DNA of 64,000 nt from Mycobacterium sp. DL440 (GCF_011745145.1 NZ_CP050191.1:3985327-4049326); one strand, 5' to 3'; numbered from the stretch's first letter, positions 56,042 through 64,000 are shown. The notes: generated by a model from the letters alone, not told the origin. Translations and numbers: made by a program.

Positions 56042-56117
56042 TGGTGGAGCTAAGGGGAATCGAACCCCTGACCTTCTCGATGCGAACGAGACGCGCTACC
56101 AACTGCGCTATAGCCCC
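56042..56117 (-). tRNA. tRNA-Ala (anticodon CGC) with encoded CCA
   Basis: On the minus strand GGGGCTA pairs with TAGCTCC, the anticodon stem TCTCG/CGAGA holds TTCGCAT (anticodon CGC), and the T arm is AGGGG-TTCGATT-CCCCT. Discriminator A and CCA (56042-56044) are encoded. The 3' half from 56044 to 56093 is the att repeat shared with 52515-52564, so the gene was restored by the element on integration. Confidence 0.96.
56044..56093. repeat. tRNA-proximal attachment repeat of the islet
   Basis: 50-bp copy within tRNA-Ala identical to 52515-52564; the 3' half of a tRNA is the usual core for tyrosine integrases. Confidence 0.92.
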
Positions 56118-56172
56118 TGATACCGGTAGCAAAGGCTACCAGTCGCCGGCTCGGAACCGGAAACCGGCCGCT

Positions 56173-57369
56173 CTACTGCCCGGAAGCCCGCGGTAGATCG
56201 TATTCGCGGGCCGTCGACGCGTACGACGTGTAGGCCAGGTGCTCGAAGATCGGGTCTTCGTCGTCGATGTCCAGCACGATCGCGCCGGGCCTACGCAGCC
56301 GGGCCGGCACTACGTCGAGCTTGTGGTCGTCGGTGCTCTCCACGCCCAGCCGGGACCGCGCCAGCCGTTGTGCACGACGCCGCCGCAGCTGTTCCTCGAT
56401 GCGGGTCTGGCGACGTAGATAAGCCAGGTACAGCACGGTCAGTGTGCCGGCGCCGCCACACACCCACCAGGCCGACGGCATCACCAGGAAGGCCGCACCT
56501 GCCGAGAACAGCAGCGTGGCCGCCAGCACCGCGAGCACGCGCTTGCGGAACCGGAACTTGCGGGCGCTGACCTCCGCGGAGGTCTTGGACTCGAACCGGC
56601 GCTGCCGGGTGGCGCTCAGCGACGCGACGGGCGTCTCGGCCGATTCTGCTTCGACCGGTTCGTCCTCGGCCTCGGGTTCCAGGCCCGACGAGTCATCGAC
56701 GTACTCGTACTCGGCGTCGGTGAGATCGTCGGGGTCCTCGAGATCCTCCACTTCCTCGGCGGTCTCGGCTTGCTCGGTCTCGGCGACTTCGGTCTCGTCG
56801 AGATCCAGTGCGATCCGGTCGGTTTGCATCTCCGACGCCACCGCCTGGACGGGGGTAACGGGCTCGACAGGTTCCTCGACCGCGACGGGTTCGGGCTCAG
56901 GCTCCGCTTCCGGCTCGGTCTCGAACTCCAACTCAAGCTCGGGCTCGGCCACCTCCTCGGGCGCGGCCATCGAACCGACCGGCAGTGCACCGGAATCCTC
57001 GTCGACGACATCGACATCGAGATAGTCGGGCTCGGGGGTCTCGACGCTCACCGCGGCCACCACCACGGTGCGCTGCACGGTGGCGTGCACGCGCACTTCG
57101 GCCGGCTCTTCATCCTCTTCGAAGTCTTCATCGAGCTTCTCGTCGAGGTGATCGGCCGTGTGTTGCCAGTGCGGATCGCTGTGATGCCCGGCGGCCGGGC
57201 CGCGTCGTAACCGTTGTGCGTTACGGCCGCTGTTGAGCACTCGAGTCGCCAGGGCGACGTCGCTGGTGCGACGCACCGAGTCGCGCTTGCTGATCAACAT
57301 CGGAACCAACACGAAAAGCCAGAGGACGACGAGGGAAATCCACAGCAGTGACTGGGGGATGCTTGGCAT
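56173..57369 (-). CDS. glpR: GlpR/SepX-type membrane receptor of the gephyrin-like division protein
   Basis: 398 residues. N-terminal membrane helix (LLWISLVVLWLFVLVPMLIS), a very acidic, Glu/Pro-rich disordered middle (about 75-255, blocks such as EPEAEPEPEPVAVEEPVEPV), then a hydrophobic hairpin (277-318) and a conserved C-terminus PGAIVLDIDDEDPIFEHLA. This is the Rv0996 architecture; its relatives recruit the gephyrin-like Glp to the divisome and affect septation and polar growth. The start ATG 57369 has AAAGGAG 8-9 nt upstream. rimJ and glp are directly upstream on the same strand, as in M. tuberculosis. Confidence 0.9.
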   Translation of the reverse strand: MPSIPQSLLWISLVVLWLFVLVPMLISKRDSVRRTSDVALATRVLNSGRNAQRLRRGPAAGHHSDPHWQHTADHLDEKLDEDFEEDEEPAEVRVHATVQRTVVVAAVSVETPEPDYLDVDVVDEDSGALPVGSMAAPEEVAEPELELEFETEPEAEPEPEPVAVEEPVEPVTPVQAVASEMQTDRIALDLDETEVAETEQAETAEEVEDLEDPDDLTDAEYEYVDDSSGLEPEAEDEPVEAESAETPVASLSATRQRRFESKTSAEVSARKFRFRKRVLAVLAATLLFSAGAAFLVMPSAWWVCGGAGTLTVLYLAYLRRQTRIEEQLRRRRAQRLARSRLGVESTDDHKLDVVPARLRRPGAIVLDIDDEDPIFEHLAYTSYASTAREYDLPRASGQ

Positions 57370-57436
57370 GACGCCTGCTCCTTTCCCCTTCAGGCTAGGT
57401 CTGTGACCAGCGCATCCATGGATGGCGCGCCGACAC

Positions 57437-57454
57437 AATTACACACCTGTAATT
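57437..57454. promoter_or_regulatory. Inverted repeat upstream of glpR
   Basis: AATTACACACCTGTAATT: perfect 7-bp arms around CACC, 68 bp before the glpR start. Possible dimer-binding site; regulator unknown. Confidence 0.45.
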
Positions 57455-57475
57455 CGATGGATACAAGCACCAACA

Positions 57476-57502
57476 GTCACATGTGTCACATTGGTAACAG
57501 CT
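57476..57502. promoter_or_regulatory. Three 9-bp direct repeats, MtrA-like, upstream of glpR
   Basis: GTCACATGT, GTCACATTG and GTAACAGCT follow each other without gaps, 107 bp upstream of glpR. Tandem GTCACAnnn 9-mers are the arrangement described for the response regulator MtrA, which controls cell-division genes. Confidence 0.45.
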
Positions 57503-57610
57503 GACGGGATCGGTTTCGCTGAGATTGCTTCCAGGGCTGTGGATCCGGCGAAATCGCGACCATGAGCGCAATTTCAATGCGGCGCGCCGTAATCCACACC
57601 GTCGCCGAAA

Positions 57611-58264
57611 TCAGCACCAACTGGCCCGGCCGGCCGAAACCAGAGCCTGGGACGCCGAATGTTTCAGCTCCTCCAACGTGACCGCCACCAGGAGATGGTC
57701 CCGCCAGGCACCGTCGACCTCGAGATAGCGGCGCAACAGGCCTTCTTCCCGGAACCCCACCCGTGCCAGCACGGCCCGGCTCGCGGCGTTCTCCGGTCGC
57801 ACCGTCGCCTCGACCCGGTGCAGCTGCACCCCGGTGAAGCAGTGGTCAAGCCCCAGCGCCAGTGCACCCGTCGCCACCCCGCCGCCGGTCTTGTCACTGG
57901 CCACCCAGTAACCGATCCAGGCTGATCGCAGTGCGCCGTGGGTGACGTTGCCGATCGTGAGCTGGCCGGCAAACTCCCCGTCGAGCTCGATCACATACGG
58001 CAGCATCCGTCCTCGCCGGGCCTCGCTGCGCAAACCCGAGCAGATCGCCGGCCACGACGAAACCCCATGGCGGACACGCCAATCCACACCGCTGACCGGC
58101 TCCCAGGGCTCCAGGTGAGCCTGGTCGGCCAGCCGGAGGCGGCTCCACACCGCGGCGTCGCGCAGCCGCACCGGACGCAGCCGCACCACGCCGGCCTGCA
58201 CCCGCAACGGCCCGATCGGACCGGGCCAACCCGGGTGAAAGGCACTGGACCGCAGCAGGCTCAT
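57611..58264 (-). CDS. rimJ: GNAT-family N-acetyltransferase (RimJ-like)
   Basis: 217 residues from ATG 58264. RimJ/RimL-type GNAT: VRLRPVRLRDAAVWSRLRLA at the start, YVIELDGEFAGQLTIGNV, IGYWVASDKTGGGVATGALA (acetyl-CoA loop), HRVEATVRPENAASRAVLARVGF and RRYLEVDGAWRDHLL. Family members acetylate protein N-termini (RimJ acts on ribosomal S5), but the mycobacterial substrate is unproven. It lies between glp and glpR, 46 bp after glp, in the conserved Rv0994-Rv0996 order. Confidence 0.92.
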   Translation of the reverse strand: MSLLRSSAFHPGWPGPIGPLRVQAGVVRLRPVRLRDAAVWSRLRLADQAHLEPWEPVSGVDWRVRHGVSSWPAICSGLRSEARRGRMLPYVIELDGEFAGQLTIGNVTHGALRSAWIGYWVASDKTGGGVATGALALGLDHCFTGVQLHRVEATVRPENAASRAVLARVGFREEGLLRRYLEVDGAWRDHLLVAVTLEELKHSASQALVSAGRASWC

Positions 58265-58310
58265 CCACACTGTCGATTCGTCACACCGTCATTCATCGAA
58301 TGAAGTCTTA

Positions 58311-59549
58311 TCAGCCGCGCTGAGCCAGGAATGCCACATCCACGGTTTCGCCGGTGCGGACCTCGTCGACCTCGCTCGGAATCACCACCAGACAGTTCGC
58401 CTCGGCGAGGGTGGCCAGCAAATGCGTCGACGCCCCAGGCGCCCCGCCCAGTGCCTGCACCAGGTATTCGCCGGTGTCCTGGTCACGCATCAACTGCCCC
58501 CGCAGGTATCCCGTGCGCCCGGCCACCGAACTGATCGGCGCCAGCGTGCGGGCCTTCACCACGCGCCGCATCGGCTGGCGCTTGCCGAGTGAGAGCCGGA
58601 TCAGCGGGCGCACCATCACCTCGAACACCACCAGCGCGCTGACCGGGTTCGCGGGCAGGAGGAAGACCGGAACGCGGTCGCGGCCGAGCTGCCCGAAGCC
58701 CTGCACCGATCCGGGGTGCATCGCGATCCGCGACACCTCCATCTCGCCAAGCTCGGCGAGCACGGTGCGCACCGACTCTGCGGCGGCCCCGCCCACAGCC
58801 CCGGCGATCACCACGATCTCATTGCGATTGACTTGGCCCTCAACGGTTTCCCGCAGTTCTCGCGGGTCGGTGCTGATGATGCCGACGCGGTTGACCTCCG
58901 CTCCCGCATCCCGGCCCGCCGCGGCCAGTGCGTAGGAGTTCACGTCGTACACCTGCCCGGTTCCTGGCGTGCGGGATACGTCGACGAGTTCGCCGCCCAC
59001 GCACATCACCGACAGCCGCGGCCGTGGATGCACCAGCACGCGGTCCCGTCCGACCGCGGCCAGCAGGCCCACCTGGGCCGGGCCGACGATGGTGCCGGCC
59101 CGCACCGCGACGTCACCGGGTTGCACGTCGTCTCCGGTGCGCCGGACGTAGGCGCCCGAACGCACGCTACGCAGGATCCGGACCCGGCTCTCGCCACCGT
59201 CGGTCCACCGCAACGGAAGCACCGCGTCGGCCAGCGTCGGCATCGGCGCGCCGGTCTGCACGCGCGCGGCCTGCCGGGGCTGCAACCGGCTCGGTGTCCG
59301 CGACCCAGCCTCGACCGAGCCCATCACCGGCAGGCTGATCTCACCGGCACCGTCGCCCACGGACAACACGTCGACGCTGCGCACCGCGTAGCCGTCGATC
59401 GCAGCCTGATCGAATCCCGGCATGGGCCGTTCGGTCACGACCTCTTCGGCACACATCAGGCCCTGTGACTCGGCGATGGCCACTCGCACCGGCCGGGGCG
59501 CCACCGCGGCAGCCGCTATCCGAGCCTGCTGTTCCTCGACCGAACGCAC
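58311..59549 (-). CDS. glp: Gephyrin-like protein Glp (MoeA fold)
   Basis: 412 residues, GTG start. MoeA architecture with DGYAVRS (52-58), VQTGAPMPTLADAV (metal-loop region) and PVFLLPANPVSALVVFEV. Key molybdenum-insertion motifs are degenerate: canonical STGDEL is VGGELV (184-189) and SGGVSVGDxD is IAGAVGGAAA (248-257). This fits the actinobacterial Glp, a MoeA-like protein that lost cofactor insertion and works with FtsZ and GlpR in division. M. tuberculosis Rv0994 was annotated moeA1. Upstream galU and downstream rimJ-glpR conserve the locus. Confidence 0.88.
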   Translation of the reverse strand: MRSVEEQQARIAAAAVAPRPVRVAIAESQGLMCAEEVVTERPMPGFDQAAIDGYAVRSVDVLSVGDGAGEISLPVMGSVEAGSRTPSRLQPRQAARVQTGAPMPTLADAVLPLRWTDGGESRVRILRSVRSGAYVRRTGDDVQPGDVAVRAGTIVGPAQVGLLAAVGRDRVLVHPRPRLSVMCVGGELVDVSRTPGTGQVYDVNSYALAAAGRDAGAEVNRVGIISTDPRELRETVEGQVNRNEIVVIAGAVGGAAAESVRTVLAELGEMEVSRIAMHPGSVQGFGQLGRDRVPVFLLPANPVSALVVFEVMVRPLIRLSLGKRQPMRRVVKARTLAPISSVAGRTGYLRGQLMRDQDTGEYLVQALGGAPGASTHLLATLAEANCLVVIPSEVDEVRTGETVDVAFLAQRG

Positions 59550-59615
59550 AACACGCCTTCCTGTCCTACGGGCCCCGACGACCGGACAACGCGCGGCGTA
59601 CGACCCGACGCGTTG

Positions 59616-60545
59616 CTAGCCTTCCTGTCCGGTCAGACCCAATCGTTCGACCAACCACCGCCGCAATTCGGGGCCGTAGTCGTCACGTTCCAACGCAAAG
59701 TCAACCGCAGCCTTCAGGTAGCCGCCGGGATTTCCCAGGTCGTGTCGGGCTCCGCGGTGTACGACCACGTGCACCGGATGGCCCTCTTCGATCAGCAGGG
59801 CGATGGCGTCGGTCAGCTGGATCTCCCCGCCGACCCCGCGCGAAACGCGACGTAGCGCGTCAAAGATGGCCCGGTCCAGAAGGTAGCGGCCGGCCGCGGC
59901 GTACGGGGACGGCGCGTCCTCGGACTTGGGCTTTTCCACCATGCCCCTGACCCGCAGCACGTTCGGGTTGGCCGCGTCGGGCACTGCCTCGACGTCGAAG
60001 ACGCCGTAGGCGCTGATCTTGTCTTCGGGGACCTCGATCGCGCACAGCACCGTTCCGCCGCGCTTGGCCCGCACCTTCGACATGGTCTCCAGTACGCCGG
60101 TGGGCAGCACCAGGTCGTCGGGCAGTAACACCGCGACCGCGTCTTCGTCGGGAGCCAGCGCGCCCTCGACGCAGCCGACCGCATGCCCGAGGCCGAGCGG
60201 CTCGGCCTGCACCACCGACTCGACCTTGATCAGTGCGGGGGCGCGGCGGACCTTCTCCAACATCGTCTTCTTGCCGCGCGCCTCCAGCGTGCCCTCGAGC
60301 ACCAGGTCCTCGACGAAATGGGCGACGACGCCGTCTTTACCTTCCGAGGTGATGATGATCAGCCGCTCGGCACCGGCCTCGGCAGCCTCCGCCGCCACCA
60401 GCTCGATGCCCGGGGTATCGACCACCGGCAGCAATTCCTTGGGGACAGTCTTTGTCGCAGGCAGGAACCGCGTACCCAGACCGGCCGCGGGGACCACGGC
60501 CGTGTAGGGAAACGGCACCTCAGGCGCCTTGTGAGACGTGCTCAT
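59616..60545 (-). CDS. galU: UTP-glucose-1-phosphate uridylyltransferase
   Basis: 309 residues. Makes UDP-glucose. VVPAAGLGTRFLPATKTVPKE with the nucleotide-binding loop, VEDLVLEGTLEARGK-type segment, AVLLPDDLVLPTGVLE, and GMVEKPKSEDAPSPYA followed by the C-terminal LTDAIALLIEEGHPVHV. All family motifs are present. Divergent from the 5-FTHF cyclo-ligase gene with 39 bp between starts, and 66 bp upstream of glp. Confidence 0.95.
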   Translation of the reverse strand: MSTSHKAPEVPFPYTAVVPAAGLGTRFLPATKTVPKELLPVVDTPGIELVAAEAAEAGAERLIIITSEGKDGVVAHFVEDLVLEGTLEARGKKTMLEKVRRAPALIKVESVVQAEPLGLGHAVGCVEGALAPDEDAVAVLLPDDLVLPTGVLETMSKVRAKRGGTVLCAIEVPEDKISAYGVFDVEAVPDAANPNVLRVRGMVEKPKSEDAPSPYAAAGRYLLDRAIFDALRRVSRGVGGEIQLTDAIALLIEEGHPVHVVVHRGARHDLGNPGGYLKAAVDFALERDDYGPELRRWLVERLGLTGQEG

Positions 60546-60584
60546 CGTTCACACACTAACGTCCGTTCTGAAATGGTGGAGGGC

Positions 60585-61184
60585 GTGACCCCGCCGACCA
60601 AGACCGAGTTGCGAGCTGGCGTTCTCCGGGCAAGACGGGCCGTATCGGCCGACCGTCGCGACCGCGAGTCGCAGGTGCTTTGCCACTGGCTGCCCACCCT
60701 GGTCCGTGGCGGGCAGACGGTGTGTGCCTACGTTCCGGTGGGCTCCGAACCGGGGTCTCCGGCCCTTCTGGACACCCTGTTGGAACTCGGTGTGCGCGTG
60801 CTACTTCCGGTTGCCCGCAACGACGTGGACGGCCGCGCTATGCCGATGCAGTGGGGTGCTTACGAGCCGGGCACGCTGATGGCCGCCAGGTTCGGTCTGC
60901 GCGAGCCGCCGCCGCCGTGGTTGCCCGCCGGATCGGTCGCAGACGCCGAGGTGGTGCTGGTGCCCGCCCTGGCCGTCGACCGCAACGGGAACCGGTTGGG
61001 CCGGGGTGCCGGCTTTTACGACCGCAGCCTGATCTACGCCTCGCCCCACGCGCGACTGGTGGCGATGGTGCGTGACGACGAGTTGGTCGACGCGTTGCCC
61101 GCCGACCCTCACGACGTGCGGATGACGCATGCACTGACGCCGTCGGGCGGGGTTGTGACACTGAGCGATCACGCCCGGGACTGA
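60585..61184 (+). CDS. fthC: 5-formyltetrahydrofolate cyclo-ligase
   Basis: 199 residues from a GTG at 60585 with GGAGGG immediately upstream; an ATG at 60573 would add four residues. Motifs: KTELRAGVLRARRAVSADRR at the N-terminus, VCAYVPVGSEPGSPAL, and the ATP-binding VLVPALAVDRNGNRLGRGAG then FYDR. Converts 5-formyl-THF to 5,10-methenyl-THF in folate salvage. Position opposite galU is that of Rv0992c. Confidence 0.93.
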   Translation: MTPPTKTELRAGVLRARRAVSADRRDRESQVLCHWLPTLVRGGQTVCAYVPVGSEPGSPALLDTLLELGVRVLLPVARNDVDGRAMPMQWGAYEPGTLMAARFGLREPPPPWLPAGSVADAEVVLVPALAVDRNGNRLGRGAGFYDRSLIYASPHARLVAMVRDDELVDALPADPHDVRMTHALTPSGGVVTLSDHARD

Positions 61185-61289
61185 GCAAAACTCACAGTCC
61201 AAATTGCCACCCGCTGTTCGTCGTTGGGCATAGCGTCAACCTTCTGGCGCGATGTGATCCACATCACGGAGACGAGAAAGGGTGTCGAT

Positions 61290-63125
61290 ATGGGCGAGAC
61301 GCCGACGTTGAAAAAAGCGCTCAGTCAGCGGCAACTGAGGATGATCGCGATCGGCGGGGTGATCGGCGCGGGGCTGTTCGTCGGCTCGGGCGTGGTGATC
61401 GGCGATACCGGCCCCGGCACCTTCATCACCTATGCCCTTGCCGGTGTGCTGATCATCATGGTGATGCGGATGCTGGCCGAGATGGCCGTGGCCAATCCAT
61501 CGACCGGGTCATTCGCCGACTATGCCCGTAACGCGCTGGGCAATTGGGCAGGGTTCTCCGTGGGCTGGCTGTACTGGTATTTCTGGGTGATCGTCGTCGG
61601 ATTCGAGGCGATCGCCGGCGCCAAGATCGTCCAGTACTGGATACCGGCGGCACCGATCTGGCTGACCGCACTGCTCCTTTTGATCGCCATGACGGCGACC
61701 AACCTGTTCTCGGTGTCCTCGTTCGGCGAGTTCGAGTACTGGTTCGCCGGCATCAAGGTGGCCGCGATCCTGGTGTTCCTCGGCCTGGGCACGCTTTTCG
61801 TTTTTGGGTTGTGGCCGAACAAGGAGATGGACTTCTCCAACCTGACCGCCCACGGCGGGTTCTTCCCGCTGGGCGCGATGGCCATCACGGTGGGCGTGGT
61901 GACGGTGATCTTCTCGATGGTCGGGGCGGAGATCGCCACCATCGCCGCCGCGGAGTCGGCCGATCCGGAGCGGGCCGTGGCCAAAGCCGCCAACTCGGTG
62001 ATCCTGCGCATCGCGCTCTTCTTCGTGGGCTCGGCATTCCTTCTGGTGGCGATCCTGCCGTGGAACAGCGACCAGACCGCCGCGTCGCCGTTCGTCTCGG
62101 CGTTCACCGAATTGGGCATCCCCTACGCCGATCACATCATGAACGCCGTGGTGCTCACAGCAGTGCTGAGCTGCCTGAACTCGGGGATGTACACGGCCTC
62201 GCGGATGTTGTTCGTGCTGGCCGCCCGGCGTGAGGCACCGCCGCAACTGGTCAGCGTCACCCGTCGCGGCGTCCCAGCGCCCGCGATTCTCGCGTCATCG
62301 GTGATCGGTTTCATCTGTGTGATCGCCGCGGCATTCTCGCCGAACACGATCTTCGCGTTCCTGTTGAACTCCAGCGGCGCGGTCATCCTGTTCGTCTACC
62401 TGCTCATCGCGATCTCGCAGATCATGCTGCGTTACCGCGCCTCGGGCGAGACCCTCAAGGTGAAGATGTGGCTGTTCCCGGTGCTGTCGATCCTCACCGC
62501 AGTAGCCATCACCGCCATCCTTGTGCAGATGTTCGTCCAGGGCGGCGACAACCGGAAGGCGCTGACGCTGAGCCTGTTGTCCTGGGCCGTGGTGATCGTG
62601 CTGTTCCTGGCCAACCGCTGGTTCATCGGTCGCAGGCCCGAGGTGGCCGAGGCTCCCCGCGCGGCCGGAGCTCCGCGTCCGCACCGGGTGTTGGTGCTGG
62701 CCAACGAGACCGTGGAATCCAATGAACTGCTCGACGAGCTGCGCCGCATCGGCGCGGACCGCGACGCGATCTATCAGGTGGTGGTGCCGGCCAGTCCGAT
62801 CGACACCGGGGTGGCCGCCACCCATGGCCCGCTCGACATCTCCGAAGCCACCACCCGCGCGGCACAACACCGACTCGATCAGACGCTGAACACGCTGCGC
62901 TCCGAGGAATTGCAGGCCGACGGCGAGTTGGGTGACTATCGTCCGCTGCGGGCGCTGGCCCATGCCGTCGAGGCGTTCCGGCCCGACCAGATCGTGATTT
63001 CGACTCTGCCGCCGGAGGATTCGGTGTGGCATCGGTTCGACGTCGTTGACCGGGCCCGCGCCGACTATCAGATCCCGGTGACCCATGTGGTGTCGCGAGC
63101 CCGTACCCAGGAGCATGCCTCGTGA
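61290..63125 (+). CDS. Amino acid permease (APC, GabP-like) fused to a universal-stress-like domain
   Basis: 611 residues. Residues 1-460 form a twelve-helix APC transporter: LSQRQLRMIAIGGVIGAGLF with the GxGLFxGSG motif, AEMAVANPSTGSFADYARNA, and LSCLNSGMYTASRMLF. From about residue 465 (HRVLVLANETVESNELLDEL) a 147-residue USP-like alpha/beta domain follows with QIVISTLPPEDSVWHRFDVV, lacking a clear G-2x-G-9x-G nucleotide motif. A cytoplasmic regulatory role of that domain is an inference. Start ATG 61290. The stop overlaps the next gene's GTG (GTGA), which encodes two USP domains. Confidence 0.9.
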   Translation: MGETPTLKKALSQRQLRMIAIGGVIGAGLFVGSGVVIGDTGPGTFITYALAGVLIIMVMRMLAEMAVANPSTGSFADYARNALGNWAGFSVGWLYWYFWVIVVGFEAIAGAKIVQYWIPAAPIWLTALLLLIAMTATNLFSVSSFGEFEYWFAGIKVAAILVFLGLGTLFVFGLWPNKEMDFSNLTAHGGFFPLGAMAITVGVVTVIFSMVGAEIATIAAAESADPERAVAKAANSVILRIALFFVGSAFLLVAILPWNSDQTAASPFVSAFTELGIPYADHIMNAVVLTAVLSCLNSGMYTASRMLFVLAARREAPPQLVSVTRRGVPAPAILASSVIGFICVIAAAFSPNTIFAFLLNSSGAVILFVYLLIAISQIMLRYRASGETLKVKMWLFPVLSILTAVAITAILVQMFVQGGDNRKALTLSLLSWAVVIVLFLANRWFIGRRPEVAEAPRAAGAPRPHRVLVLANETVESNELLDELRRIGADRDAIYQVVVPASPIDTGVAATHGPLDISEATTRAAQHRLDQTLNTLRSEELQADGELGDYRPLRALAHAVEAFRPDQIVISTLPPEDSVWHRFDVVDRARADYQIPVTHVVSRARTQEHAS

Positions 63126-64000
63126 CCATCCTGGCCGCGTTCAGTGCGAGCCGGCACAGCAGCGCCCCGCTGAACCTGGCCATCCAGATCGCCCGTACCA
63201 CGGGCGAGCAGGTGATCGCTGCGGCGGTGGTGGAACGGGCCTGGCCGCCACGTGAGGATCCGGTCGAGGGTGAGTATCTGGCCTACGTCCGCGCGCAGGC
63301 CACCCAGGCGTTGCAGCGCGCGGTCGCGGTACTGCCCATCGATCTCGACGTCACCCCGGTGGTGCACGAATCCACTTCGATACCAACGGGTTTGATCGAG
63401 CTCGCGGACGTCCACCGGGCGACTATGGTGTCGGTCGGCTCGTCCTCATCCGGGATGCTCGGCCGGGTCGCGCTCGGCAGCGTGACCGAACGCCTGGTGC
63501 ACACTGCCCGGGTTCCGGTGGCCTTCGCGCCGCGCGGGTATGCCCAGAGTGACGGGCGGATCAGCCGGCTCACCGCGGCCTACGGCGGGGAAGCCGACGT
63601 CAACGGACTCATCCCGGCCACCGCCGAGCTGGCGGCGTCATGGTCGGCCAAGCTACGCATCGTATCGTTCACGGTCCGCAACACCGCGGCGTTCGTCGGG
63701 AGCATCGAAACCTCGGCCGAGGAGTTGGTGGTGCAGCAGTGGTCACGGCGGACCATTGCCGAAATCACCAAGCAGCTCAACGCTATTCGCAACCGGATGG
63801 CCGTTCCGGACGTCGATGTGGTCGTCGGCGCGGGTCACGATTGGAATAGCGCGGTGCAGAGCATCGGATGGGACACCGGCGACATGCTGGTGCTGGGTTC
63901 AGGTGCGGCCGCCCCGAGCGCCCAGGTGTTCCTCGGCTCGGCCGCGGGCAAGATCCTGCGCCGTTCGCCGGTACCGGTGATGATCGCGCCGAGCTACCGG
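63122..64000 (+). CDS. Tandem universal stress protein, 3' cut by window end
   Basis: GTG at 63122 overlaps the permease stop; 293 codons remain open at the edge. First USP domain: TILAAFSASRHSSAPLNLAI, HRATMVSVGSSSSGMLGRVA then LGSVTERLVHTARVPVAFAP, with an ATP-type GxxxxxGRVxLGS(V)T pattern. Second domain ends in DMLVLGSGAAAPSAQVFLGS then AGKILRRSPVPVMIAP. Coupling to an amino acid permease that itself ends with a USP-like domain implies a three-USP assembly governing transport. The ligand and the C-terminus are not visible. Confidence 0.88.
   Translation, partial: MTILAAFSASRHSSAPLNLAIQIARTTGEQVIAAAVVERAWPPREDPVEGEYLAYVRAQATQALQRAVAVLPIDLDVTPVVHESTSIPTGLIELADVHRATMVSVGSSSSGMLGRVALGSVTERLVHTARVPVAFAPRGYAQSDGRISRLTAAYGGEADVNGLIPATAELAASWSAKLRIVSFTVRNTAAFVGSIETSAEELVVQQWSRRTIAEITKQLNAIRNRMAVPDVDVVVGAGHDWNSAVQSIGWDTGDMLVLGSGAAAPSAQVFLGSAAGKILRRSPVPVMIAPSYR

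Larger units (their letters stand above)
52515..56093. mobile_element. 3.5-kb integrative islet in tRNA-Ala(CGC) with type VII cargo
   Basis: Bounded by the 50-bp direct repeats at 52515 and 56044, the second within the intact tRNA gene. Order from the tRNA: terminator, GIY-YIG nuclease, broken tyrosine integrase next to the tRNA as expected, two small phage-type genes with a terminator, then the four-gene type VII operon. There are no structural phage genes of size and no replication genes, so it is a deletion derivative of a prophage or integrative element and cannot move by its own integrase. Unoccupied relatives should show the P450 gene followed directly by tRNA-Ala. Confidence 0.85.

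Overview
The window is high-GC actinobacterial DNA whose gene order from about 1.8 kb to 61 kb follows, in inverted orientation, the Mycobacterium tuberculosis block from mazG/mfd (Rv1021/Rv1020) through glmU, prs, lpqT, rplY, pth, pks16, ispE, ksgA, rpfB, tatD, metS, pabB, rsmI, the protein mannosyltransferase, arcA, alkB and the cAMP-gated acetyltransferase Pat to glpR, rimJ, glp (moeA-like), galU and the 5-FTHF cyclo-ligase (Rv0992c). Locus equivalences are from memory. Mycobacterial lipoproteins (LpqT/LpqN type), RpfB, type VII secretion substrates and an NADP-glutamate dehydrogenase fit a fast-growing Mycolicibacterium better than M. tuberculosis. Everything appears chromosomal.

Layout. 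1-9.5 kb: 3' end of a Dyp peroxidase, a secreted beta-lactamase-like serine hydrolase, mazG with an acidic tail, a secreted protein with a 15-bp tandem repeat, mfd, an exported protein and an unlinked lysA paralogue. 9.5-17 kb: an ArsR/SRPBCC pair with two matching operators, TetR, tRNA-Gln, glmU, prs, arsC, lpqT, an SDR, rplY and pth. 17-23 kb: accessory genes and the acyl-AMP ligase pks16. 23-31 kb: ispE, an inserted soluble Ser/Thr kinase, ksgA, rpfB, tatD, metG and gdhA. 31-33 kb: an ECF41 sigma factor and FAD oxidoreductase operon with a near-consensus ECF41 promoter. 33-39 kb: pabB, rsmI, pmt, arcA/soxR around a SoxR box, and alkB. 39-45 kb: secreted and lipoprotein genes, an AroE-like gene coupled to pat, and modA coupled to an HTH-TOBE regulator. 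45-52.5 kb: aldehyde dehydrogenase, a two-gene type VII substrate module (module A), SDR, crotonase, two TetR genes and a CYP136-like P450.

The most unusual part is 52515-56093. A 50-bp perfect direct repeat of the 3' half of tRNA-Ala(CGC) brackets a 3.5-kb islet. Inside are a four-gene, ATGA-overlapping operon (module B: EspC-like partner with a YxxxD motif, WxG effector with a hydrophobic tail, three-pass membrane protein, 70-aa protein), two small phage-type genes with a strong terminator, a tyrosine integrase broken by a 5' deletion and two frameshifts, and a GIY-YIG nuclease. Module B is paralogous to module A 6.5 kb away, which lacks the C-terminal tail and both extra genes. I read the islet as an immobilised integrative element carrying a type VII-linked cargo operon; a toxin/immunity role is a guess.

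56.1-64 kb: tRNA-Ala, then the cell-division pair glpR and glp (the latter with degenerate MoeA motifs) around rimJ, galU, the 5-FTHF cyclo-ligase, and an amino-acid permease fused to a universal-stress-like domain and overlapping a tandem universal stress protein gene cut by the window end.
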